In this document: one piece after another, positions 45,334 through 56,235 of the stretch
Numbering within the stretch: position 1 is the first letter of the stretch
Layout: every line of letters starts with the position of its first letter
DNA from: Ovis canadensis
Taxonomy: Eukaryota > Chordata > Mammalia > Artiodactyla > Bovidae
Length of the DNA stretch: 64,000 bases
Assembly: GCF_042477335.2 (NCBI RefSeq)
Contig: NC_091245.1
Span: 118,702,501 to 118,766,500 of the forward strand
Direction: 5' to 3'
Notes under the pieces: model-generated
Seen by the model: the letters and a program-made list of their open reading frames with translations, nothing else
Databases searched by the model: none
Told to the model about the DNA's origin: nothing
Position numbers and translations under genes: made by a program

Positions 45334-48122
45334 TTTTAATGGCCTGTGGAACTTGAATATTTTATATTCCAAGCTGTAGCTACTTAATCTTCAATGGAAT
45401 AGATTTGAATCATAGGATGTTTATCTCTTAAAAAGACAGCTCTTCCATTCCCCTGAGTTATAGCTGACTTCCACCTGCTGAGTGTTCTGCTAGCAGTGTT
45501 GATGAGGAATTAAAGAATGTGAGAAACTCGGAGAGACCCACTTTATGATCTGCCTCTGCTGTTTGCCTCACTTGAATTAATAGTTGAGACTGGAGAAGTG
45601 ATGGCCTGCCTATTCAACTGACTTCATTTTTAGCCCTTGGAGAATTGTCTACTGAATATGCAAAACAATTGTGGAGAATAGTTCTTCTTTCCTTCTCTTA
45701 ACTGTCCATGTCTTCCTTTTAAAATCTAGCTGCCATTTGAAACTTTGACTCTCAAACAGATTTTACCATCTGTTTAGCATAGAAGTTACCAGACTGGCAT
45801 TTCAAAAATGTAGGATGAGCCCAAAGAAACTTTTTTTCCTCTCCCATCATGGAAATAGAGAATTACTTTTGTGCTACTTCTCTCCAAGCTCTTAACTTTC
45901 TCCATGGAGCTTTATATGGGCTCAGCTCTCTTGCCTGGAAATAATTTTGAGGCCTTTTCCTTTGTAGATACATCTGGAGGCAGAAACGAGGCTGGATGAC
46001 TACTTCATTAAAGGGTATAGGCTGAGTAGACCTCTGGCACAACTTCTGAGTTTTTGGAACCACCTCCCAGTGATAGAAGTCCATTTGATATGGTCAGATG
46101 AAGCCCTTTAAGTTACCATCCTTGTATTATTCTCATGAAAAAATACCACATAAAATGTAAAGTAAGGAAGATTGAATTAATAGCACAGGCAGCCAAATAA
46201 GGATTTTAATGAAGTCCTGGGGAATGGCACCCAGTCAGCTGTCCGTGCTCTAGCATTGGCCCACTCCTGGTACATTAACAATAATAATAATAATAATAAA
46301 AACTTGAGAAATTGCTGTACCGATGGAGAAAAGCAATCTTGAAATGGAAGTAGGGGTTACCATTGCCCACTCTGGCTTTTATTTATTTGTTTGAGGGCAG
46401 AGAGAGAGTTGAAAGTTGAAATGCTCTCTCCCTTGAAATATTTGATTGATTTTCATTTAGTAAAAGATAAGTTGTTTTAACTTCATGACTCAAAAGTCAT
46501 AAATTATTTGAGACTGTTGTTGCCCAATGCTCCAGCTTGCCTTTTGCTCCATTTGCACACGGCTGATTGTGCCTGGGGAATTTCTGTTGGCAGCTCAGAG
46601 GGAGTGGAGTGAATAGTGAAGGAGAGCTTTACCCCAGGAGTACTCTGCTGAGTGTAGTTCAGGAAGTTCTCTGATTAATCCTTTTGTAACTGAAGGAACC
46701 CCTGCCCCACTGAGATAAGGGGAGTGCTGGCAGAAGCGGGAATTGGAGGAAATAGTAAGTGAAGTATAAGCACTGCAGTGGTGGTGTTTCTCGGAGAGTC
46801 AGCCAGTCATTCCTGGAGGAGAGACCTGAGCCAGATAGCATTATGAACCCCATGCATTCAAGCACTGGAAAAGAGCGTATCTTCTAGGGGTGAGACAACA
46901 CAGCCTCATTTGAGTCCTCAAGTGAGACTTGACGGTGGTGCCTTGTAGCTTTTAAAAAACCCACGCCTATTCACTGGTTGTACCAAAGACTTGTTGCTCC
47001 AAGTCCTGCTCCTTCCAACGCAGACGTCAAGGCCCCACCAGTCACCAGGGCACCAGTGTTTTCTGATCTTCTAGAAACCCACTGGTCTGGTCCCATGCCC
47101 CATCTGCTTAACTATGCTTCCTAGGTTTTTTCCCTCCAACCTGATATGTGCTCAGAAAGTTATGTTTGGCCAGTAATAAACATTTTGATAAATAAAAAAG
47201 TTACAAACAGAAATGCTGCTGTTTAAATATATATATTGTAGGAGTAATTTGGTTTCTAAGGTATTCTCAAAATATGCAAACATCCAAAGGTAGAGCCCAA
47301 GGCTGGTGAGGGTCCATCGGGAAGAAAGGCTGCCTGGGAAGGGGTAGGACTCACACAGGCCGTATTGGCGGGACTGGACAGTGGGAGCGAATTCAGGAGG
47401 GAGTGCTGCCCGAGATGTATTCCCTTACAGCCCACTTGTCTCTTGACCTTCGACACATGGACTCCACTTTCTACTGTTCCCCTAAAGCCTGGCCGCACAG
47501 GGTCCCCCTCACCAAAGTCAAGGGCATATTCTATTCATGATTCTTCACAGAGGGGTCCACTTCTTTTCAGAATTCTTTCTTCCTTACCTTTAGGGTCTCT
47601 CCATTTTCATACCTGGAAAGCTCTTTCCATGTGTTGGAGTTGAATCCACCCCAAGGCTCACATGGTTAACGATGGTCATGTTTGCTTTTTAATCAAGCGC
47701 CTTTCCCTTTGGAAAGTGATGCTTCCTCTGCTAACACTTAACAGTTGCATACGCTTTCTTCTTCTGCTTATCTCATCTTAGTCCCTTGAGGGAGAAGCAG
47801 AAGTATTGAAACGTTACATGGCGTGTAAAGACCCTCTCATAGTCTGGACCTGACTCTCTAACCTTATCTCCAGCTGTTCTCACCGTTCACTGGAGTCCAG
47901 GCCTTTCCTTACCCAGAGCCTTTCTTTGCACTTGCTCTTCCCTCTGATTGGAATGTTCTTTTCCTCAGTGTTGCATGTCTGTTTCTTCTACATTCATGTG
48001 TCAGAGCAGAGGCTGGCTGCAGAAAAGCGATCTTCCCGCAGATGATCCTGCTGTAGTAGCCCCCTCCCCCAGCCATCCCCTTTTCACCACTGTCTCGTGT
48101 GTTCTCTGTAATAGTCACTGCT
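45334..48122. other. MGST3 intron 1, mostly unique sequence
   Basis: An (AAT)n microsatellite is at 46279-46303. I recognise no SINE or LINE in most of this 2.8-kb stretch and no exon with two good splice sites. Frames at 47256-47640 are not supported. Confidence 0.4.
46279..46303. repeat. (AAT)n microsatellite
   Basis: About eight aat units ending in an A run. Confidence 0.95.
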
Positions 48123-48306
48123 GAGGACTTCCCTGGCGGTCCACTGGTTAAGAATCTGCTTTGCAGTGCAGGTGATGCAGGTTCAGTTCCTGGTTGGGGA
48201 ACTGAGATCCCACACGCTGTGGAGCAACTAAGCCTGCATGCCACAACTAGAGAATCTGTGCACCATAATGAAGGGTCCTGCAGGATGCAACTAGGACCTG
48301 ATGCGG
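48123..48306 (+). mobile_element. CHR-type SINE ending in a CA repeat
   Basis: 'gaggacttccctggcggtcc', 'ggttcagttcctggttgggg' and 'gagcaactaagcctgcatgc' are CHR signatures; a (CA)n tract follows directly. Confidence 0.9.
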
Positions 48307-48338
48307 ACACACACACACACACACGCGCACACACACAG
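48307..48338. repeat. (CA)n microsatellite
   Basis: About fifteen ca units with one cg interruption, at the 3' edge of the CHR SINE, whose tail it probably replaced. Confidence 0.95.
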
Positions 48339-48391
48339 TCATTGCTCTCTCAGGTTGACTTTGCGTATTTCATGTCAGTCCTCTGTCATTA

Positions 48392-48506
48392 GAATGTCAG
48401 TGTGCTGAGATCAGGGACTGCGTCTTGTCCACTGCTATATTCCAACACCTAAACAGTGCCTGGCATAGAATAGACACTTTGTATACTGTGGTTGAATAAA
48501 TGAATT
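48392..48506 (+). mobile_element. L2 LINE 3' end
   Basis: 'gatcagggactgcgtcttgtc', 'cagtgcctggcatagaatag' and 'gttgaataaatgaatt' match the L2 3' terminus. Confidence 0.85.
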
Positions 48507-48774
48507 AAATGTTCTCATGCTATCCACACTAGGAAATTAACTTCTTCTGTCATTATGCTGTCCACATCAGGAATCTAATAGACCAGCTTTTTGCCAAATT
48601 TGAATCTATCCCAAACTATCAGAATTAATTCCTAAGTCAGAGCACATTACTGATTTGGAGAAAAGTCGATATCCTCCTTATTTAAGAGGTATTCACATAG
48701 ATGGACAGATATGTATACTTGCCAGCACGTATGATATGTCTTTGTATTTGGATCAACACTTAATAAGTGTTCAT

Positions 48775-48940
48775 ACCAGATGCTTAGTCTAGCTTATCTC
48801 ATTTAACTCCTCAAACCATCCTGTGAAGTAAAAAGTATTCTCCAATTTCGCAGAGAAATTAAATAGCATTTCCAAGCTCCCAGAGGTGGGGTCTGAACAT
48901 GAGTCTAACTGCAGCATTCCCACTGTCTGTGCTTCCTTAG
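48775..48940 (-). mobile_element. MIR SINE, antisense
   Basis: 'cttatctcatttaactcctcaaa' to 'gaggtggggtctgaacatgag' in reverse MIR order; degraded. Confidence 0.7.
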
Positions 48941-49259
48941 AGTTTCCCATAGCAGAAGACAAATCATAAACAGCATTCAAGTCTGCTAGGAATAAAAACA
49001 TTCCCAAAAGGATTTCTGCTATTAAATAAGAGACAAGAATTTTCTAAATAAAAAGAAAAACTAATTCTTTGTAAACCTTCAGTTTAATGTTCTCTCAACT
49101 GTTTTGACTTAAGTGTGCCAGGAAGCAGTTAACTAGAAGCAAATACCTCTGTAATTACTAAGTGAGGAGAGAATAGAATAAAATAGAGAATAGGACACAC
49201 TTGTGTCCTATTTCTGCCTTTCCCCAACCCATTTAGCTTCATTTTTGAGAGGAGTTTTA

Positions 49260-49432
49260 AAAAATATTTGTTTTGGCTGCATCAGGGCCTGGTTGTAGCA
49301 TCTTTTTTTTTGTAGTGCGGGCTTAGTTGCCCCTTGGCATGTGGGATCTTCATTCCCCAACCAGGGATCAAACCCACATCCCATTGATTGAGAGGTGAAT
49401 TGTTAACCAGTGGACCACCAGGGAAGGCCCTG
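49260..49432 (-). mobile_element. CHR-type SINE, antisense
   Basis: 'ttttggctgcatcagggcct', 'ccccaaccagggatcaaacc', 'ttaaccagtggaccaccagg'. Confidence 0.9.
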
Positions 49433-49514
49433 GTGCGGAGTTTTTGTACTTGGTTTCTGATTATTGCTATGAGGGAAAAATCTGGAATTGAATATTTGTT
49501 TTTTTATCTGCCTC

Positions 49515-49640
49515 CTTCCTCCAATAGAACATGAACTGGCTGAGGGTAGGGGCCAAATCCAGCGTATCATCTTCTCTCTTACACCAGCCCACGGAGCAGC
49601 CGTAGTAGGCACGCAGTGAACCCGACAAGTCAATGAACAC
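49515..49640 (+). mobile_element. L2 LINE 3' end fragment
   Basis: 'ggctgagggtaggggccaaa' and 'gtagtaggcacgcagtgaac' match the L2 3' region in order, with substitutions. Confidence 0.6.
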
Positions 49641-49897
49641 GCGCTCGGCCCCATGCAGTGTGAGGGGGTCTGGCTACAGGGGGGCTTGCATGACCAGAGC
49701 TTGCTGATTTCCGTGCTCTGTGCTAGAAGCCTGCTTCCTTCTGGATACTCCTGCTTGTCAGATAACCTGTTACAACATGCTGGCTGTTAAGAGTTTGGGA
49801 AAAAGGGGCATGTGTGCAGTCATAAGCTATGTTTGCTCTCTTAAAATGGTAATTCAAAATTATAAATTCTTAAATGTTTCCTATCATCATATATTCA

Positions 49898-50018
49898 AAG
49901 TGAAAGTGAAGTCATTCAGTCATTCAGTCATTTGCGACCCCATGGACTGCAGCCTACCAGGCTCCTCTGTCCATGGGATTTTCCAGGCAAGAGTACTGGA
50001 GTAGGGTGCCATTGCCAT
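49898..50018 (-). mobile_element. Bov-A SINE monomer, antisense
   Basis: (agtga)n tail and 'accccatggactgcagccta' to 'gtactggagtagggtgccat'; the tRNA-like head is absent. Confidence 0.9.
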
Positions 50019-50104
50019 CACCTTTTATCACTGAATCAGAGCAAAGACAGTTAACGGAACATTAGCACACATAGTGTAACCTGATATATAACATTCTTGG
50101 GTAC

Positions 50105-50320
50105 TTACTATGTGGCAGGTAGCTTGATGGGTGTTTAGAGACAGTGTCCCTGTTTAGCTTTACAACTACTGTATGAAGTGGGGTAGGTGCCATGATCATC
50201 TCCAGTTAACAGGCGAGGAAGTCGAGGCTGCTGAAAGACACTGAGTAATTTTCTTGAGGACACACAGCTAGGAGTATGAGATCCAGGTTCTAAACCCAGA
50301 CAATTTGATTTCAGAACTGC
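50105..50320 (-). mobile_element. MIR SINE, antisense
   Basis: 'ttactatgtggcaggtagc', 'aacaggcgaggaagtcgagg' and 'gaggacacacagctaggag' follow reverse MIR. Confidence 0.85.
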
Positions 50321-50458
50321 ACACTTACCTGCAAGGCTGTGTACTGCACTTAGTGAGTAAGTAACAGGGTTCAAGCTAAAAGTCAGGCCTGACTCTTTGA
50401 CTCCATTATAACGTACTGCCTGTTCCTTTGTCTCCTCAGTTACTAATTATTGTCAGAC

Positions 50459-51450
50459 CTTTTTTTTTTTTTTTTGCTGGTTTCTTTTTTAATTTACTAA
50501 TTTTTAATTGGAAGATAATTGCTTTACAATGTTGTGCTGCTTTCTGCTATACATCAGCCTGAATCAGCTGTAGGTAACGTATGTCCCCTCCATCTTGAAC
50601 CTCCCCACTCCACCCCTCCAGGTTGTCACAGAGCACCAGGTCCAGCTCCCTGCTCAGCCAGCAGAGTCCCGCTGGCCATCCCTTTCACATATAGCAATGT
50701 ATATGCTCTAGAGCTAGTTCTTCAGTTCATCCCCCACCTCCTCCCCCCACTGAGTCCACAGGTGTATTCCCTCTGTCTGCATCTCTGTTGCTGCCCTACT
50801 GTAGATTGATCAGTGCCATTTTTCTAGATTCCATGTATATTCATTAATATATGATATTTTTCTCTTTCTGACTTACTTCACTCTGTATCAGGCTCTAGGT
50901 TCATTTACTTCACTAGAACTCACCCAGATTTGTTCATTCTCATGGCTGAGTCATATTCCATTGTGTGTATGTACCACGGCTTTCTTATCCATTCATCTGC
51001 CGATGGACATCTGGGCTGCCTCCGTGTCCTGGCTATTGTAAACAGCGCTGCAGTGAACACTGGGGTCCATGTGTCTTTTAGAATTGTGGCTTTCTCAGGG
51101 TATGTGCCCAATAATGGGATTGCTGGGTCATATGGTAGTTTTAGTCCTAGTTTTTAAAGAAATCTCCATGCTGTTCTCCATAGTGAGTGACTTTATCAGT
51201 TTACATTCCCGTGAACAGTACAAGAGGGTTCCCTCTTTTATCCTCATTCTGTCTAGCATTTATTGTTTGCAGATTTTTTTTTATCGTGGCCATTCTGACC
51301 AGTGTGAGGTGAAACCTCGTTGTAGCTGTGATTCGCACTTCTCTAATAAGTGATGCTGAGCATTTTCCCACGTGTTTCTTAGCCATCTGTATGTCTTCTT
51401 TGGAGAAATGTCTGTTTAGGTCTTCTGTTAGGCCATTTTTCATATAACTT
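50459..51450 (-). mobile_element. L1 LINE 3' end, antisense, in MGST3 intron 1
   Basis: A T17 run (50459-50475) marks the poly(A) tail. Then the 3' UTR ('ttggaagataattgctttac') and ORF2 C-terminus follow; the - strand 51111-50920 reads TPVFTAALFTIARTRRQPRC and WIRKPWYIHTMEYDSA. 5'-truncated at about 51450. Confidence 0.92.
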
Positions 51451-53339
51451 TTGGGCATATATTTGCTCATTTTAGACATGCTAGAAAGGTACAAAGGAAA
51501 ATCTAATTCAGCCATCTAAAAATAACTATGCTTATGATTTTGATATTTTCTTCTTTAATTTTTTCTATTATTGAGAAAACTAAGATATACACTTTGTTGT
51601 CTTTTTTTAACCTAACATTCTGTATTTTAAATCTGTTTCACCATCTGAAATATTTCACTATTTTTGATAATTGTATTCTATTTTATGGCCATCTTATTTA
51701 TTTAGGTAGTCCTTTTTGTTTGGACATCTGTACCATTTATGTTTTTGCTGTTATAAACAGTGCTGAAGTGAATGTCTTTGAACCATATCTGTTGCCTTCC
51801 TGATTACTCCCTTAGGATTCCCAGTAGAATTATTGAGCATTTTAAAAATATGAACAGTATAAAGCATACTACCTGCTTTCAGGCTGTTCTCCAGATGGTT
51901 CTGTTTTACATGTCCCCCAGAAGCATGTAACGCTGCAAATAACTAACTAAATTTTTATTTGTACAGATCATAAATTTTAATCTTTACAGCTGGTGTGTGA
52001 CTAACCTTGAAAACTGCATGAAAATTAACAAGTGCTATTATACAACCAAGATAGTTACAGAGTAATCTATACTGGTCATGAAAGTTCAGTTCCAAAAGGA
52101 CCAATATGTGTCTGTCACCATGTAGAAGGCAAAGTCTAGGGCAGAGTTCCCACCCCACGAACCTTATCTTGCTGGGTAGATATATGGGTTGCTGGTGACA
52201 CAGAGCAGGTCTATAATCAACGAACCGTGGTGTGCAGTCCGAATGAGTGCTCCTGTCAAAGGGAGGTTTATGTTCCACATATCAGCTTCTCAAGCCTGTG
52301 CCCGGGAGCTATCTACTAGCTGCGGGTGGCCCAGCCTTGGGTGTGACTGGTGCTGCCTGGCACACGGCTGCTGTGAACTGAAGTGCCTCCCCTTTCCCAG
52401 TGCACACACCCGAACCCACGACAGGTTGCAAGTGTCCAGCTCTCTGTCCTGGATTTCTCAGAAAATAGGGATTCGTCAAATGAAGATTTTTTTTTTTTTT
52501 TGGACCCCTCCATGAAGTAAATGGATTCTTTTCTTAAAGAACAAGCTGTAAGCATTTTCAGTCCCCATGGGATTTGTGTCTTCATCAGCTATAGTGAAAG
52601 AGCTTTTCTGTGTGCTCTGATCTCTTTCTCCAGGAATTCATACATCCAATTGCTTCCATTGTTTCAGTAGATACCTTAAGGGGGATAAAAAGGAAACTGA
52701 CATAGGTTAGGCACATACTTGATGCCAGGCACTGTGCTGAGTGGAGGGATCATTTTGAAAGCCACCTGGACGTACAGCTTGCTTCATTTATTCTACAGCT
52801 TTCTATAAGCACACACTCTGTGCTTGGCACGGAGGATGCTGGACAGTTGGCTGCTCTCTCTATTCTAGTCCTGATCACGCCAGCTGGGAAGTGCTGGCTG
52901 CAGTGCCAGTGAAGCAGGACTCCTCACTGGGTAAAAGTGCGTGGAGGTGTCTGGGCGGGCTGAACAGGCTTGGCTCCAGCACTTGTGCAGGTGTGTCCGT
53001 GGCCCCTGCAGGGAGAGCCTCGGGGAGGGCCTCCTCTCTCTTCCTGCCCCTGGCACATTTACAGTTTCTGACCCATTACACCATCTTTTGCAAACCACCT
53101 ACTTTAGCATCGGACTCTAGGTCCCCCTTAATGTAAATTCTCTGCCCTTCAAAGGTCTTGCTCCTGCTTCTGCTTGCCCCCACCCCGATTCCTTTTCCCC
53201 CAGTACCTATCACCACAGCAGCGTGTGAGGAGATGCACTTTCATTAGGGTGTGACTGCCTGAGCATGTCCTCCAAAATGGCATTTATATTTGGAAGAGGA
53301 GCACGGCAGTAAACATTAATTTCTAATTACAGATTTTCT
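51451..53339. other. MGST3 intron 1; partly ancient L1-like, no exon recognised
   Basis: 51640-51850 resembles old antisense L1/HAL1 text ('ctgttataaacagtgctgaagtg'). 52690-52840 carries degraded 'gccaggcactgtgctgag' repeat signature. The rest I cannot assign. Confidence 0.4.
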
Positions 53340-53526
53340 TAAACATTTATGTATTAGTTATTTATTTGACTGCACTGAGTCTTAGTTGCGGCATACAGGG
53401 TCTTTAGTTGCAGCGTTAGAACCCCTATTTGCAGTATGTGAGATCTAGCTCCCTGACCAGGGATCGAACCCGGGTCCCTTGCACGGGGAGCATGGCGTCT
53501 TAGCCAGTGGACCACCAGGGTAGCCC
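53340..53526 (-). mobile_element. CHR-type SINE, antisense
   Basis: 'atttgactgcactgagtctt', 'ccctgaccagggatcgaacc' and 'agtggaccaccagggtagcc'. Confidence 0.92.
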
Positions 53527-53933
53527 CAAATTGCAGATTTTTGAGCAGTTGCCTTTCCAAGTTCATTGCCAGCAGTAGAAACATCTGCTCAAAACTCTGT
53601 CCTGCCACCTACCTTCTTCTACCCAAACCCTTACAGGCCAGAGAAACAGAGGCCAGTGATTTGGCCACAAATTTGAATGTTTTGCCAGGGCTAGTTGGAG
53701 TATTTGGGGGGAAATTCTACAGCCTGTTCTGGTCTTAGCTCTGCCTTCACCTCGCTACGTATGCCTCTATTTCCTTTTCTGTAAAATGGAACTTATGGGA
53801 TTTGGGGGAAGATTACAAGCATGCCGAAAAGTCACAAGGTGACCCCAGGCTGTGAGGGAGCCCAGCCTGCCATCCAAAGCTGAGGTCTGAATGGACTTTC
53901 AGCTTGGAAACTTTGACCTAACCAGATAGGGAA

Positions 53934-54092
53934 GTAAGTCGTTCAGTCGCTCTTTGCAACCCCATGGACTATACAGTCCGTGCAATTCTCTAGACCAGAT
54001 TACTGGAGTGGGTAGCCTTTCCCTTCTCCAGGGGATCTTCCCAACCCGGGGTCTCCCGCGTTGCAGGTAGATTCTGTACCAGCTGAGCCTGA
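53934..54092 (-). mobile_element. Bov-tA SINE, antisense, with small deletions
   Basis: 'gttcagtcgctctttgcaac' to 'ggggtctcccgcgttgcagg' and 'taccagctgagcctgacc'; two short deletions relative to the copy at 41448. Confidence 0.88.
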
Positions 54093-54419
54093 CCGTATAA
54101 TTCTTAAACAGGCAGCTTTTGGCATAGTCAGAGATAGCTTCATTTTCAGTAGGGTGTTTGGCCTAGACGTGTTGAACTCCAGGGTAATCAGGTAGTCATG
54201 TTTATTTTAATTTTCAAAGAGGTGTTTGGTATTCACTCCATATTTTTGTTTTACTATCTACTACTAAAGCTTTCTCCCCAAGCTGATTTTCTAAACTCTG
54301 AAAATGACTAACTCTAGAAGCGAATGAGGGCAGGGGAGCTTGGAGGGCAACCAGAGACTCCTTGCTCTCTGCAGCCACACGTGATGGCCCAGGAGAGGCT
54401 GACCTGGTGGTGACTTCGG

Positions 54420-54430
54420 TGCTGAGTCAT
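54420..54430 (-). promoter_or_regulatory. Antioxidant response element / MARE-like site in MGST3 intron 1
   Basis: The - strand reads ATGACTCAGCA, an exact match to the NRF2-small MAF core (RTGACnnnGC) that also contains an AP-1 site. The flanking 54300-54560 sequence is not a repeat I recognise. It lies 1.7 kb before the first coding exon. Binding is not shown; the link to oxidative-stress control of a glutathione peroxidase/transferase gene is inference. Confidence 0.45.
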
Positions 54431-54751
54431 GGGAATGGCCCTTTGCAGAATGTGTCCACAGTCCCAAAGAAGAGGGTGGTAGGTACCCCTCAGCACGCAG
54501 CTCCAGGTGAAGAAAGAATATAGCAAGGGAAACTGATGGAAATTATTGTGAAACATGGTGAGGAGTGAGCAGATTTTAGGATTTTGTTTTCAAATGTTAT
54601 TTTGCAGATTCAAGGGAAACTTAAACTTTTAAAGAGCTGAGCTGTTTACAGGCCCCAGATTCCACACTGAGAAAGATGCTGTGACTGTAGTGTCAATTCA
54701 GCTCTGCATCGTCAAGTGGAATTGAAAGGGGACATTGGAACCTAATTGGAA

Positions 54752-54880
54752 TCTAAATTTGAATCCCAACTCTGCTACTTTCTCTTTTAGACCTTTGGAA
54801 CATTACTTAACCTCTGGGCATTCTTTGGAAGATGGGGAAAATACCATCTGGTAGGGTTGTTAGTGAGGATGACTGGAAAC
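54752..54880 (+). mobile_element. MIR SINE core/3' part
   Basis: 'gaatcccaactctgctactt', 'cattacttaacctctgggca' and 'tagggttgttagtgaggatg' in MIR order. Confidence 0.85.
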
Positions 54881-56111
54881 ATTTTGGAGCAGGGTAACCC
54901 TCCCAGGTTTATGCGAGAGATGGTAGCCAGACTGTTAGCAGGGATGGAAGCTCTAGCTGAAGGCAGAACACACACAGGAGCTGTCGGCCTGCGGCATCCA
55001 TGCACGTGGCGGGCCAGCGGCTGAGAGCTCGGGAAGCGTTGTCGCTCTTTCTCTGTGTGCTGCCGTGCTCTTTGGACATCTGGTGATAAAGATCAGAGAG
55101 GTTGGAGGTGCACCAACTACTTTGAAATTATTAGAGCTTCTTCCCAACCACCAAGTTTTCTTCTCCTTGGCCTTCCTTCTTTCCCTCCTGGGGCAGGACA
55201 GGAACTCAAAGAGCTGAAACTGCCGAATACTGAAAAATGCTGAGATGAGCTTTTTTTTCCTCCAAACATTTCATTAAGAAAATTTTTCAAACATGCAGAA
55301 AAGTTGAAAAAATTGTACATTTATCGTACATATATCTAACACAGGTTCTAGAATTAATATTTTGCTATATTAGCTTATATTGTCATTTTTGATACATTTC
55401 AAAGTAAGTGGCATTACAGGCACCAGGACACAGCATGGGGTTAGTTTTGAAGTATTGATTTGACGAACACCTTGGGTTCTCCAAGAGCTGCTCAGAGCCC
55501 CGTTCTGCTTTCGAAGCACTAAAAACAATGCCTTCCCTTCCAGTGCGATGCTCCTGCAGCTGTGCTAGCGCGTGCCTCAGGATCCAAGGGAGGCCTAGAG
55601 GTTCCTGCCCTCAGAGTGTCCCCCATGCCACCAGACAAACGAAAGCCTGGAGTCATCTTGCACTCACTGGTTTATACCCCGTTTCTCTCTCTCTCTTTCT
55701 GTTTTTCCCTTTTCGTCTGTCCGTCTCCTTCTGGTAATCTTTTAGCATTTTGCCTTATGAAATATTTCTTTAAATTGTGGTTTTTAGTGGCCAGACCATC
55801 CTGTGGCAATGACCCCTGCAGTGGTTTAGATAAATCTCACAAATGCAGTGTTGATCAAAGGAACTCCAGCACAGAAGAGCATGTGATCGTGAACTTTTCT
55901 GCACGTATACTGCAGACGTCAGTCATTTTTTTAGAGATTCTGCTGGGTAGTTAATATCTCTGACTACCTCTTAGAGCCATCAGATCACTCACACCTCTTT
56001 TCCGTCTATAGGGATACACTTGCTGGTAACAGAGCATTGCACTCCTGAGACCTCCTGTGGCACAGCGCCCACGGTGCCGGGCGGCACCCTAATGTGTTCT
56101 TTCTCCCACAG
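54881..56111. other. MGST3 intron 1, 3' end; no further element named
   Basis: An old unassigned repeat lies at 55260-55400. The frame at 55562-55954 has no splice support. The last 40 bases give the pyrimidine tract of the exon 2 acceptor. Confidence 0.4.
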
Positions 56112-56235
56112 AGTCAGGATGGCCGTGCTCTCTAAGGAATATGGTTTCGTGATTCTAACTGGTGCTGCCAGCTTCTTGATGGTAACTCATCTAGCCATCA
56201 ATGTTTCCAAGGCCCGCAAGAAGTACAAAGTGGAG
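56112..56235 (+). CDS. MGST3: MGST3 exon 2, first coding exon
   Basis: A pyrimidine-rich acceptor ends in AG at 56110-56111, and only seven 5' UTR bases precede the ATG at 56119. The exon codes residues 1-39, including the first transmembrane span and the basic loop SKARKKYK. The donor GTGAGT follows at 56236. The exon ends on a complete codon (phase 0). Confidence 0.95.

Noticed and set aside
46659..47643. Possible extra exons in MGST3 intron 1
   Set aside because: Short frames without matched acceptor and donor sites; MGST3 coding is complete without them.
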